Positions 8,260-16,538 are shown, counted from the first letter of the stretch. The stretch is 64,000 nt of DNA from Mycobacterium sp. (GCA_020438845.1 JAGQTV010000009.1:124001-188000); one strand, 5' to 3'. Notes: generated from the letters alone by a model not told the origin. Program-made: numbers and translations.

Positions 8260-9362
8260 GTCTGGCCATCAAGAACCTTCTCGCCGAGCGGACCCGACTC
8301 GCGCTCTCGGTCGTCGGAGTGGGATTCGCTGTGTCATTGATGCTGGTAATGGCGGGCATCTTCGTCGGGACCACCCGCCAAGTCACCACCTACATCGACC
8401 ATTCCCGCAACGCCGTCTGGGTGATGCAGCCCGGGGTTTCTCAGATGTTCAAAGCGGTCTCCTGGCTACCCACCGAGGATCGGGACAAGCTGCTGACCCT
8501 GCCCGAAACAAATTCCGCGGAGCCGATCCTGGGGCTGCCGTCCGACTTCGTCCACAAGGGCACTCACACAGCCTTCTTCATCGTCGGATATGACACCGCG
8601 ACCGGAGTCGGTGGCCCGTGGTCGCTTGCCGAAGGCCGAAGCGTCACCGTGCCGGGTGAGGTCGTACTCGACCGGGTATTGGCCCGCAAGAACGGAATCA
8701 ACCTCGGCGACAGCGTCAGCATCGTCGACGCGAACTTCACGGTCGTCGGACTGTCCAACCAGACTGCCGCAGCGACAAACTATTACACCTTCATGTCTCT
8801 GCCCGACGCGGCACGGCTGTTACGCGCCGGCAACCGGGTTTCCTACTTTCTGGTTGAACCCGCGCCGGGCCACACCCCCGAGCAGGTCGTGGACGCTATC
8901 GATCGAGAACTTCCCGAGATGGATGCGCTCACGTCGACCTCCTTCGCGGACAACAGCCGCGACATCATCGTGACGATGATCGGACGGCCACTGAAGTCCA
9001 TGATCGCTATCGCCGCTGCGGTTGGGGCAGCTCTCATCGGATTGACGGTCTGGGTGCTGACCGCAGAACAGATGATCGACTTCGGCGTCCTGCGCGCGAT
9101 CGGGGTACGCCCAGCCAAATTGCGCCGCCTCGTGCTTGGCCAAGCCGGAATCGTCGCCGCGCTGGGATTTCTGCTCGGGGCCGCGCTTACTTATCTCGTC
9201 CAGTTCGGCATCGGCGACCGGATGGGCGACGTCATGCTGCAGGTGACCCCGGCGCTGCTCGGCGGGGTCGCCATCGCGACCGGCGCCATGGCCGTCCTCG
9301 GATCGCTTCTGCCCCTTCGCCGGGTCTCCCGGATCGATCCCGCCGACGCGTTCCGCCATTGA
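8256..9362 (+). CDS. FtsX/MacB-type ABC transporter permease (copy 1)
   Basis: The 368-residue permease starts at an ATG overlapping the desulfurase stop (ATGA). One N-terminal membrane helix (about residues 15-37, VVGVGFAVSLMLVMAGIFVG) is followed by a large extracytoplasmic MacB-like domain and three C-terminal helices near residues 245-265, 295-315 and 330-350, ending in SLLPLRRVSRIDPADAFR, typical of FtsX-type permeases. The order permease then ATPase (19 bases apart) supports one transporter. It is strongly similar along its length to the permease at 10860-12014, so the pair may form a heterodimer around the shared ATPase. Confidence 0.88.
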   Translation: MSLAIKNLLAERTRLALSVVGVGFAVSLMLVMAGIFVGTTRQVTTYIDHSRNAVWVMQPGVSQMFKAVSWLPTEDRDKLLTLPETNSAEPILGLPSDFVHKGTHTAFFIVGYDTATGVGGPWSLAEGRSVTVPGEVVLDRVLARKNGINLGDSVSIVDANFTVVGLSNQTAAATNYYTFMSLPDAARLLRAGNRVSYFLVEPAPGHTPEQVVDAIDRELPEMDALTSTSFADNSRDIIVTMIGRPLKSMIAIAAAVGAALIGLTVWVLTAEQMIDFGVLRAIGVRPAKLRRLVLGQAGIVAALGFLLGAALTYLVQFGIGDRMGDVMLQVTPALLGGVAIATGAMAVLGSLLPLRRVSRIDPADAFRH

Positions 9363-9381
9363 GTCACGAAAGGGAAATCTG

Positions 9382-10068
9382 ATGGACAACCCGGTGCTGC
9401 AACTGATCGACGTCAGCCACCACTACGGGACCGGAACGACGGCGGTTCAGGCCCTCGACGGGATCACCTTTTCCGTCGGCGAGGGCGAGGTGGTTCTGGT
9501 CGTCGGTCCGTCCGGCGGCGGCAAGACCACCGCTCTGCTGGTGATGGGACTGCTGCTGACACCCGATTCCGGCCAGGTACGGATCGCCGGCCGAGACGCC
9601 GCGGGCTTGTCCGAACGCGAGCGAGCCGACTTGCGACTGCGCCGTCTGGGGTACCTGTTCCAGGATTACAACCTGCTGGCGTCCCTCACCACGCTCGAGA
9701 ACGTCGCAGTGCCACTCCGATACGCCGGCGCGCGAAAGGCCGACGCCCTGGCGAGAGCCAGCGAACTGCTCGACTCCCTGGGCTTGGCCGCCCGTTCCGG
9801 ACACCGCCCCGCCGAACTCTCCGGCGGCGAGAAACAGCGAGTCGCGACCGCCCGTGCGCTGGCCATGCGGCCCGATCTGATCCTTGCCGACGAGCCCACC
9901 GCGAACCTCGACTCCGCTACCGGCAGAAAGGTGATCGAACAACTCGCCGAAGCGGCCAAAGCCCGCGGATCCGCAGTGGTCATCGTCACCCACGACTCAC
10001 GACTGGACAGCATTGCCGACCGGGTCGTTCACCTTGAGGACGGCCGACTACTCAGCCCTGTTTCCTGA
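9382..10068 (+). CDS. ABC transporter ATP-binding protein, MacB/LolD type
   Basis: The 228-residue ATPase has Walker A GPSGGGKTT (about residues 44-52), Q-loop LFQDYNLL, signature LSGGEKQRV, Walker B LILADEPTANLD and H-loop VTHD. It belongs to the MacB/LolD/FtsE type that drives FtsX-like permeases, often to move lipids, lipoproteins or peptides out of the membrane or act mechanically. Start is ATG 9382 with AAAGGGA upstream. Its 3' end overlaps the 3' end of the opposing transglutaminase-like gene by 17 bases. It is the only ATPase for two permeases. Confidence 0.92.
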   Translation: MDNPVLQLIDVSHHYGTGTTAVQALDGITFSVGEGEVVLVVGPSGGGKTTALLVMGLLLTPDSGQVRIAGRDAAGLSERERADLRLRRLGYLFQDYNLLASLTTLENVAVPLRYAGARKADALARASELLDSLGLAARSGHRPAELSGGEKQRVATARALAMRPDLILADEPTANLDSATGRKVIEQLAEAAKARGSAVVIVTHDSRLDSIADRVVHLEDGRLLSPVS

Positions 10069-10756
10069 CCGATTTCACCCTGCTGTTCATCGCCTTGCGC
10101 ATCACGTTCGCGTACAGCCATGCCTTGACACCTCGGGCATTGACGCCGTGCACGCGATAGAAGGTGTCGGGGTCATCGAAAACGCCGAAGTCCTGGTCCA
10201 CTCCCGTCGCCTGAATGCGGGTGTCGGTCCCCCGCCATTCGACAGGCGGTTCAGCCAGGTCTTCGGTGCCGACACCGTAGCCCAGGAAAGGACCGGCATA
10301 CCGGCCGCTGTGAGCCCGCAATCCGGCGAGGTAACCGTCGTCGAGGATGACGCCCTCAAGTCCCACCCAGCGGCCGTCGACGAGAACCTCGGCCCAGCTG
10401 TGAATGATGCTGCGGGGAGCGCACATATACAGCGGGCCGACCATGACCCCATGCTGGAGTCGCTTGTCGATGGTGGCGCCGTGGAAACGGCAGCCGATTC
10501 CGCTGGCCCGCAGCAAGGCCATCAGCACCGTGGTCTTGGTATTGCACTGGCCGTAGCCGTCAGCCAAGACCGCGGAGGCCGGCAGGTCGTCGGAGGTGTT
10601 GTACCCGAACGGAATACCGTTGCGGACGAAGTCGTATACCGCGCCGATCCGGGGCACTTCGGCCAGTCGCGCCCAGTTTTGCTGCTGGACGACTCCGCTC
10701 ACGTGCGGCTTGTCGAAGTCGAGCAACGCAGTGGTCCGCAGGTAACGATCCTCCAC
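10052..10756 (-). CDS. Transglutaminase-like (papain-fold) protein
   Basis: The 234-residue protein has the transglutaminase core: nucleophile C71 in ADGYGQCNTKT, H119 in SIIHSWAEVLVDG and an acidic third residue in RWVGLEG (E134, where an Asp is common). Such domains catalyse amide hydrolysis or acyl transfer, or act as peptidases. I see no signal peptide, so it is probably cytoplasmic. Start is GTG 10756. It lies inside the plus-strand cluster but on the opposite strand, converging on the ATPase gene and divergent from permease 2, so it may be expressed separately. Whether it acts on the glycine-rich protein or on the acyl product is unknown. Confidence 0.75.
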   Translation of the reverse strand: MEDRYLRTTALLDFDKPHVSGVVQQQNWARLAEVPRIGAVYDFVRNGIPFGYNTSDDLPASAVLADGYGQCNTKTTVLMALLRASGIGCRFHGATIDKRLQHGVMVGPLYMCAPRSIIHSWAEVLVDGRWVGLEGVILDDGYLAGLRAHSGRYAGPFLGYGVGTEDLAEPPVEWRGTDTRIQATGVDQDFGVFDDPDTFYRVHGVNARGVKAWLYANVMRKAMNSRVKSVRKQG

Positions 10757-10780
10757 GGCGCGTGAGCGTACGGGAACTTA

Positions 10781-10796
10781 CGGACCTGTGGGTCCG
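10781..10796. promoter_or_regulatory. Palindrome between divergent transglutaminase-like and permease genes
   Basis: CGGACC-TGTG-GGTCCG is a perfect 6-4-6 inverted repeat in the 103-base divergent intergenic region. A TTGACA lies just beside it at 10801-10806, but no good -10 hexamer follows at normal spacing. It could be an operator for both genes or a hairpin in the 5' leader; sequence alone does not decide. Confidence 0.35.
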
Positions 10797-10859
10797 ACTG
10801 TTGACATACCGCGTGTGACATAGGGCGTGCCATAGCAGCGCGTCACGGAGGAGGACCGG

Positions 10860-12014
10860 GTGGAATCGCCCACTGCAGTGAAGACGGATGCGGCTCGTCC
10901 GGACGTGCCCGGGCTGGCCGTCAAGAATCTTCTCGCCGAGCGGACGCGGTTCACCATCTCCATGGTGGGAGTCGGGTTTGCAGTGCTCCTGGTGTTGGTG
11001 ATGGCTGGCATTTTCGTCGGAACCATCAAACAGGTCACCACCTACATCGACCACTCCCGCAACGCCGTCTGGGTAACCCAGCCCGGAGTGTCGCAGATGT
11101 TCCGAGCGGTGTCCTGGCTGCCCGCAGACGGCCAGAAACGCCTGGCCTCGATGCCGGAAGTCGACTCGGCCGAACCAATACTCGGGCAACCCTCCGACTT
11201 CGTTCACAACGGCAGGCAGACCGCCTATTTCGTGCTCGGCTACAACCCAGGCACCGGAGTGGGCGGCCCATGGGCGCTGGCCGAGGGGCGCAACGTCAGC
11301 GGGCCAGGTGAAGTCGTGCTAGACCGGATACTCGCGCACAAGAATGATATTCGCGTCGGCGACACCGTTGAGATAGTCGACGAGAAGTTCACCGTCGTCG
11401 GTCTATCCGACCAGACCGCCGCGCTCGGCAACTTCTACGCATTCATCTCGCTGCCCGATGCCGCGCGGGTGTTGCGCGCCGGCAACCGGGTGTCCTACTT
11501 CCTGGTGCAACCCCAGGGCGGCCACACCCCCGATCAAACCGCCGCCGCGATTCGACACACCCAACTCGGCATGGATGCGATGACCTCAGCCGAGTTCGCC
11601 TCCAACGGAAGGCAAATCATCGTCTCCATGATCGGCCGTCCACTCAAGACGATGATCGTCATAGCGGCCATGGTCGCCGCCGCCCTGGTCGGATTGATTG
11701 TGTGGTCCGTCACGGCCGAACAGATCGCCGACTTCGGCCTGTTGCGCGCGCTCGGCGTACGGCCAATCCAGCTGGGCCGCATCGTAATTGCCCAGGCCGC
11801 CCTCATCGCAGGGGTGGGCTACCTGCTCGCAGCAGCAGCGGCCTACGGCGCTCAGGTTCTCGTCGGCGATCGGATGGGCGAGGTCACCATAGCGATCACC
11901 CCCGGCATGCTGGCCATGACTGCTCTGGCAACAGCGGTGATGGCAGTCCTCGGGTCGCTGTTGCCACTGCGTCGAGTCGCCCGGATCGACCCTGCAGCAG
12001 CGTTCCGGCGGTGA
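10860..12014 (+). CDS. FtsX/MacB-type ABC transporter permease (copy 2)
   Basis: The 384-residue permease begins at GTG 10860 after GGAGGAGGA. It has the same architecture as copy 1 (one N-terminal helix, large outer domain, three C-terminal helices) and shares long near-identical runs, such as TTYIDHSRNAVWV and QPGVSQMF, so the two arose by duplication. It carries about 16 extra N-terminal residues. The ATPase and transglutaminase-like genes separate the copies. The acyl carrier protein follows after six bases, tying export to the acyl-activation genes. A heteromeric exporter is inferred. Confidence 0.88.
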   Translation: MESPTAVKTDAARPDVPGLAVKNLLAERTRFTISMVGVGFAVLLVLVMAGIFVGTIKQVTTYIDHSRNAVWVTQPGVSQMFRAVSWLPADGQKRLASMPEVDSAEPILGQPSDFVHNGRQTAYFVLGYNPGTGVGGPWALAEGRNVSGPGEVVLDRILAHKNDIRVGDTVEIVDEKFTVVGLSDQTAALGNFYAFISLPDAARVLRAGNRVSYFLVQPQGGHTPDQTAAAIRHTQLGMDAMTSAEFASNGRQIIVSMIGRPLKTMIVIAAMVAAALVGLIVWSVTAEQIADFGLLRALGVRPIQLGRIVIAQAALIAGVGYLLAAAAAYGAQVLVGDRMGEVTIAITPGMLAMTALATAVMAVLGSLLPLRRVARIDPAAAFRR

Positions 12015-12020
12015 CCTTCC

Positions 12021-12329
12021 GTGGATAACACCGTGACCCAACTCCCGGAAGCGGCCGAGATCGTCGACGCCATACGGGCTGCGCTGATCAAACTTCTTTC
12101 TCCCGAAGACCTTGCGCAAGTCGACGTCGGCAACCTCGGCCCCCAGACCCCGCTGCTGAGCCTGCCAATCGACTCGGCGGCGCTGATGGCTCTGATGACC
12201 GAACTGGAAGACACCTTCACCGTGTTCATCGACGAGGAGGCCGCCTTCTCCTTCGCCGCCGTCGGCGACGTCGTGGACCACATCCGGAACCGGCTGGCGG
12301 CGAAAGCCCAGCGCCTGAGCCAGGCATGA
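12021..12329 (+). CDS. Acyl carrier protein
   Basis: The 102-residue acidic protein has the ACP helical pattern with the phosphopantetheine serine S52 in LPIDSAALMALM, followed by MTELEDTF as helix II. It is longer than housekeeping AcpM-type cores only by short tails. Start GTG 12021 lies six bases after permease 2, with a second in-frame GTG at 12033. Its stop overlaps the start of the fatty acyl-AMP ligase (ATGA), a classic ligase-carrier pair in which the ligase adenylates a fatty acid and loads it onto the ACP thiol. No ketosynthase or NRPS module is present to extend the chain. Confidence 0.85.
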   Translation: MDNTVTQLPEAAEIVDAIRAALIKLLSPEDLAQVDVGNLGPQTPLLSLPIDSAALMALMTELEDTFTVFIDEEAAFSFAAVGDVVDHIRNRLAAKAQRLSQA

Positions 12330-13993
12330 CGGCGTTCTCACCGAGAGTCCTCGAACACGTCCGGGCTCATGCGCCGGCACTGGGGAACGGCTCCATCGAC
12401 TACGACCGGTTGCTTCGCGAGGGCCTACCGCAGATCGACTTCTTCGACCACCGCGATCATGTCGCCACGGTTGCTGGCTCCGCACTGGTGGAGGAAATTT
12501 GCCGCCGCGCCGGCGGGCTCAGCGCGAGAGACGTGAGTCCCGGCGACCGGGTGGTGATGGTGGCCTCCAATACCGCCGACTACCTCTGCACTCTGCTCGC
12601 CGTCCTTCGACTCGGGGCGGTTCCCTGTGCAGTCGCGCCCCCGTCCACACCGTCGCGACTTGAGTCCGCCGGGGTGAAGCACCTCGCAGCGGCGATCGAC
12701 GTCGTCGACCCGGCGTTGGTCCTCGCCGGGCCGCGAGCAGCGGTCGCCGTGCGCCATTCAGGGCTGGTCACCTACGACGAACTCGCAGAGGCGCCACCAA
12801 TATCGCGGCAGCGGGATTCCCCCGCAGATCCGGGCGATGTTCATCACATCCAACTCACCTCCGGCTCGACCTCTGCCCCCAAAGCCGTAGTGCTGTCGCA
12901 CGGCAACGTGGCACACAACATCGGGGTGCTCGCGTACGAGATGGGCGTGAACCGTGGCATCGACCGAGTGTTCAGTTGGCTGCCGACGTACCACGACATG
13001 GGATTCGTCCAAGTGCTCGGCGCCCTTGTCTACGGATTACCCGTCGGTCTCATGTCACCCTTGGCCTTCCTCCGCGACCCGCTGTGCTGGCTACGCCATA
13101 TGACGCGGCACCGTTCGACGGTGACCGCCGGCCCAACCTTCGCCTACCGGGCGGCAACCGATTCTTTGGATCGTTCTTCGGCTGAGCCGGATCTCGACTT
13201 GTCCACACTGCGCCACGCGTTCGTCGGCGCCGAACCGATCCCCTACCCGACCCTGCAGCGTTTCAGCGAGGCGTTCACGCCCTTCGGGCTGACCGCCGAT
13301 ACGGTCGTGCCGTGTTACGGCATGGCCGAGTCAGTCCTCGCGACGACGCTGGCACGGCGTCGGGCCCCCAAAGGCCCGTTGGACTTCGGCCGGGTGCGCG
13401 CCCATCAGCCCGAGCATCCCGACCCGACACTGGTGTCGTGCGGCTCCCCTATCGACGGCCTGCAGATTCGGATTGTCGATAGCAACGGTGTCGCTGCTCG
13501 ACCGGGAGCCGTGGGCGAGATCCAAGTCAGCGGCCCATCGGTGATGCAGGGCTACCGCTGCCGCGACGGTTCGTTGGCGGACCCTCCGGGCGACTGGCAC
13601 CACACCGGCGACATCGGGTTCCTCAGCGACGGTGAGCTCTTCGTGGTAGGTCGCAGCAAGGAAATGCTGATCCTCCGCGGGCGAAACCTTCCCCCCTACG
13701 ACGTCGAGCGGGTCATCGAAGCCATGCCCGAGGCAGAACCGGGGTACACCGTCGTCTTCGCCGCGCCCGATCAACGGGACGGCTCGGAAGTCGTCGTCGC
13801 CGTGGTGGGAACGCCACGTGCTGTCACCGACCCTGGCGCATTGCGGTCCGCGGTTGCGACCAGAGTCCGACAGTCCTTCGGCTTCTCCCTCGACGATGTC
13901 GTGCTGGTACCGCGCAGGCGGGTCCCCAGAACGACGAGTGGGAAGATTCAACGACTCAAGGTGCGTGAACTCTACCTGGCGGGGCGCCTCTAA
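12326..13993 (+). CDS. Fatty acyl-AMP ligase (FAAL/FadD-like)
   Basis: The 555-residue adenylate-forming enzyme has the A3 motif LTSGSTSAPK (near residues 177-186), SWLPTYHDMGF, which is typical of FAALs such as FadD32, the A5-like PCYGMAES, the hinge aspartate in HTGDIGFL and a C-terminal catalytic lysine in RTTSGKIQR. FAALs form acyl-AMP and pass the acyl chain to a carrier protein instead of CoA. Overlap with the ACP gene identifies its partner. It ends the plus-strand cluster and is followed by a hairpin. How the acyl-ACP relates to the LuxE-like enzyme is open: donor, competitor or parallel branch. Confidence 0.88.
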   Translation: MTAFSPRVLEHVRAHAPALGNGSIDYDRLLREGLPQIDFFDHRDHVATVAGSALVEEICRRAGGLSARDVSPGDRVVMVASNTADYLCTLLAVLRLGAVPCAVAPPSTPSRLESAGVKHLAAAIDVVDPALVLAGPRAAVAVRHSGLVTYDELAEAPPISRQRDSPADPGDVHHIQLTSGSTSAPKAVVLSHGNVAHNIGVLAYEMGVNRGIDRVFSWLPTYHDMGFVQVLGALVYGLPVGLMSPLAFLRDPLCWLRHMTRHRSTVTAGPTFAYRAATDSLDRSSAEPDLDLSTLRHAFVGAEPIPYPTLQRFSEAFTPFGLTADTVVPCYGMAESVLATTLARRRAPKGPLDFGRVRAHQPEHPDPTLVSCGSPIDGLQIRIVDSNGVAARPGAVGEIQVSGPSVMQGYRCRDGSLADPPGDWHHTGDIGFLSDGELFVVGRSKEMLILRGRNLPPYDVERVIEAMPEAEPGYTVVFAAPDQRDGSEVVVAVVGTPRAVTDPGALRSAVATRVRQSFGFSLDDVVLVPRRRVPRTTSGKIQRLKVRELYLAGRL

Positions 13994-14013
13994 ACTTCGG
14001 GGCCGAATTTCAG

Positions 14014-14037
14014 CCGGGAGCCTCAGGGCTCAGCCGG
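14014..14037. terminator. Hairpin between convergent FAAL and NiCoT genes
   Basis: CCGG-GAGCC-TCAG-GGCTC-AG-CCGG forms a strong stem with a four-base loop between two convergent genes, overlapping the stop region of the NiCoT gene. No T-tract follows, as is common in mycobacteria, so the terminator call rests on position and stem. Confidence 0.5.
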
Positions 14038-15111
14038 AACGGCCCACTTCTCTTCGATGCGGCCGATCCGCCAGACCACAACGGCCACAACCCAGGTGAC
14101 CACGAATAGGCCGACGATGCCGAAGCCGACTGCGTTGAGGTCCAGCGCGCCGATCCAGTCCCAGATACCTCCGCGCCAGCCGAACTGCTCGGCGAGAAGA
14201 CCCAGCAGTTCAAAGGTCCCCACGATCAGTGCGACCGCGATCGACAACCCGGTGATGGTGATGTTGTAGTAGACCTTACGTACCGGGTTGGAGAACGCCC
14301 ACCCGTAGGCGAAGTTCATGAACGAGCCGTCGATAGTGTCCAGCAGACTCATCCCGGCCGCGAAGATCACCGGCAGGCAGAGGATGGCGTACCACGGCAG
14401 GCCTGCCGCAGCGCTGGTTCCGGCCAGCACCAGCAGCGCGACCTCGGTCGCGGTGTCGAAACCCAGCCCGAACAGAATGCCCAGTGGGTACATCTGCCAG
14501 GACCGCCGGATAGATCCGGTGAACCGGCCGAAGAACCGGTTGAGGAAGCCCCGGTTGTTGAGGTGGTGCTCTAGTTGATCCTTGTCGAAGTCACCCCGCC
14601 GCAGGGCGGCAAACACCCTCAGGATGCCGGCCAGAACCACGATGTTGATGATCGCGATCAGGCACAGGAACACCCCGGAGACGCTGGTTCCGATCAGCCC
14701 GGTGTAGTGGTGCAGGGCTGAGGCGTCGTTTTCCACTGAGCCGACGAGCGACCGGACGCCTACCGAGATCAGCAGTGCCAGGCCGAAGACCACGGTCGAA
14801 TGTCCCAACGAGAAAAAGAACCCGACGCCAAGCGGTCGCTGGCCGTCCTCCATCAGCTTGCGGGTGGTGTTGTCGATCGCGGCGATGTGGTCGGCGTCGA
14901 AGGCATGCCGAAGTCCCAGCGCGTAGGCGGTCAGCCCGACGCCGACGCCGAGCACCTTGTCGCCGACCCCGAAATGGTGCGGGGCGACGAGGAAAACCAG
15001 CGCACCCCAACCGACGACATGCAGTCCGGCCACGAAGGCGAACATGGCACCCAGCCGCGTCCACTCCCGCGGCGACATCAGGCCGCGCAGTCGCAGCCAC
15101 GCTCGCGTCAT
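14023..15111 (-). CDS. nicT: NiCoT-family nickel/cobalt transporter (copy 1)
   Basis: High-affinity Ni2+/Co2+ permease with about eight membrane helices. The family signature RHAFDADHIAAIDNTTRK (HX4DH) lies near residue 78, with a second conserved region at LGFDTATEVALL. Starting at ATG 15111 (after GGAGA) gives 362 residues; upstream codons remain open but look non-membrane. It is divergent from a Fur-family gene, with a 39-bp dyad between them, so metal-responsive repression is likely. Comparison with the riboswitch-controlled paralogue at 19987-21048 suggests this copy is the nickel importer (inference). The symbol follows the M. tuberculosis nicT family. Confidence 0.85.
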   Translation of the reverse strand: MTRAWLRLRGLMSPREWTRLGAMFAFVAGLHVVGWGALVFLVAPHHFGVGDKVLGVGVGLTAYALGLRHAFDADHIAAIDNTTRKLMEDGQRPLGVGFFFSLGHSTVVFGLALLISVGVRSLVGSVENDASALHHYTGLIGTSVSGVFLCLIAIINIVVLAGILRVFAALRRGDFDKDQLEHHLNNRGFLNRFFGRFTGSIRRSWQMYPLGILFGLGFDTATEVALLVLAGTSAAAGLPWYAILCLPVIFAAGMSLLDTIDGSFMNFAYGWAFSNPVRKVYYNITITGLSIAVALIVGTFELLGLLAEQFGWRGGIWDWIGALDLNAVGFGIVGLFVVTWVVAVVVWRIGRIEEKWAVPAEP

Positions 15112-15143
15112 GCTCTCCGACGCTAGCCAGCGGTGGAGCCTGT

Positions 15144-15182
15144 TGCGACTCGTTCGCAGGAATCTCCTGCGAACAGGTCGCA
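15144..15182. promoter_or_regulatory. Nested 39-bp dyad, candidate Fur-family operator
   Basis: The inner repeat TTCGCAGGA-ATC-TCCTGCGAA (15153-15173) is a perfect 9-3-9 palindrome. It is flanked symmetrically by TGCGAC (15144-15149) and GTCGCA (15177-15182), three bases out on each side, so the whole dyad centres on 15163. It sits between the divergent NiCoT and Fur-family starts, where a Fur/Nur/Zur dimer would control both. The overlapping, extended symmetry suggests two dimers. Confidence 0.7.
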
Positions 15183-15212
15183 CCTCGGCGGTAACGGTCC
15201 CTGATTCCTGTA

Positions 15213-15764
15213 ATGGGCGACACTGGAGTGGTGACAGCGCACCCGCCGGACGCCGCCGCGGAGGAACGTATCGGCGAACTCCTGCGTTCACGTGGACTGA
15301 GGCGAATGCCCTCGCGGATAGCGGTGCTGGCGGTGCTCGAACCGGTCGACGGCCACCTGGCCGTGGCCGATATCCATCAGCGCATTCTCGACGGAGTCCC
15401 GGACGGCAGCCCGGGGCCGGACCTGGCGACCGTCTACCGCACCGTGACCACCCTGGTGGACCAGGGCGTTCTGCACGCGCTGGCCGTCGACGGCGGCCTC
15501 ACTACGTACGGTCTGGCCGAGAAACCGCATCACCATGCAGTGTGCACACAGTGCGGAACCATCATCGAGGTGCCCGCCACACAGCTTTCGACCGCGTTGG
15601 CACACGCCATCGAAGGCAGCTCGTTCACGTTGTCAGAGCGGGCGGGCCTCACCCTGCACGGATTGTGTCCCCAGTGTCAGAAAGCGGAGGGCCAGATAAC
15701 TGAGGGCCAGAAAGCGGAGGGCCGAACGGCGGAGGGTCCGACGGAAGACCGCCAAACCACCTGA
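15213..15764 (+). CDS. Fur-family metalloregulator
   Basis: A winged-helix N-domain (LRSRGLRRMPSRIAVL, then LATVYRTVTTLVDQGVL with the Fur recognition helix) is followed by metal-binding HHHAVCTQCG and LCPQCQ, giving two CxxC pairs for a structural zinc and a His-rich sensory site. ATG 15213 gives 183 residues; GTGs at 15228 and 15231 are also in frame. The tail after the last CxxC is an irregular repeat of AEG/TEGQ units with no family counterpart. Divergent placement from a nickel/cobalt permease suggests a Nur- or Zur-type repressor. Confidence 0.85.
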   Translation: MGDTGVVTAHPPDAAAEERIGELLRSRGLRRMPSRIAVLAVLEPVDGHLAVADIHQRILDGVPDGSPGPDLATVYRTVTTLVDQGVLHALAVDGGLTTYGLAEKPHHHAVCTQCGTIIEVPATQLSTALAHAIEGSSFTLSERAGLTLHGLCPQCQKAEGQITEGQKAEGRTAEGPTEDRQTT

Positions 15765-15812
15765 TGCTCGGCGCGCTGGAACATTTGGCCCTTCGTGCGC
15801 GACTATTGACTC

Positions 15813-16538
15813 ATGGACTGCACGCTTGCGCGTGAGGCCCTGTCGGCCAGAATCGACGGGGAGCGCGAACCCGTACCCGCTGCGCGCGTCGACGAGCATC
15901 TCGACGGCTGCTCTGCCTGCGGTGAGTGGTATCGGGCCGGCATTGCGCAGACCCAGGTACTGCGGCGGCTGGCCGGCCGTTCGCAGGTCGCAGCCGTCTC
16001 GTCGGCGCGCGAGCGACACCCGGTCCGCAGCGGGTCTCTTGACAAGCTGCGGGCGGTTTCGTGGCAGCGGTGGGCCCTGGCGGGAGTGGGATTTGTCCAG
16101 CTCATTCTGGTGCTCGTCCAGGCCTTGGGCGACCACCACGACGAGATGGCGCATTCCGAACCATTAGTCGGGCATCTGACCGAGCAAGCGATGGCTGGTT
16201 TTGCCGGAATGGGCGTGATGATGCTTGCCATCGCCGTGCGCCCCGTCGCAGCCGGGGGGTTGAACTGGGCATTCGCGGCCTTCGCCGGAATACTGGCTGT
16301 CTACGAGATCACCGACCTGGTCAACGGCGAGATCAGTGTTCACCACGCCCTGACCCACCTTCCGGTCCTGGCCGGCGCCGTTTTGACGTGGATGGTGTGG
16401 CATCGTCACCGCCCCGGCGGACCGGACCCCTCCCTGACTTCCTCAGCCGGAACCGGCGACACAATCGTGCTGCCGGACAAGGCAGCCCTTGGACGTCGGC
16501 GCTATCACCTCTATCCCACCGACGGCTCGGCGGCCTGA
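15813..16538 (+). CDS. Zinc-finger (zf-HC2) membrane protein, anti-sigma-like
   Basis: The 241-residue protein starts with a zf-HC2 anti-sigma domain: C3, H29, C33 and C36 (pattern DEHLDGCSACGEW), followed from about residue 85 by several membrane helices with His-rich segments (DHHDEMAHSEP, VHHALTHLP). It resembles M. tuberculosis Rv0093c, proposed as the anti-sigma factor for SigC (recalled, not checked). sigC lies at 23904 in this same locus, which fits. It is 48 bases downstream of the Fur-family gene and its 3' end overlaps the opposing kinase gene by 28 bases. Confidence 0.7.
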   Translation: MDCTLAREALSARIDGEREPVPAARVDEHLDGCSACGEWYRAGIAQTQVLRRLAGRSQVAAVSSARERHPVRSGSLDKLRAVSWQRWALAGVGFVQLILVLVQALGDHHDEMAHSEPLVGHLTEQAMAGFAGMGVMMLAIAVRPVAAGGLNWAFAAFAGILAVYEITDLVNGEISVHHALTHLPVLAGAVLTWMVWHRHRPGGPDPSLTSSAGTGDTIVLPDKAALGRRRYHLYPTDGSAA

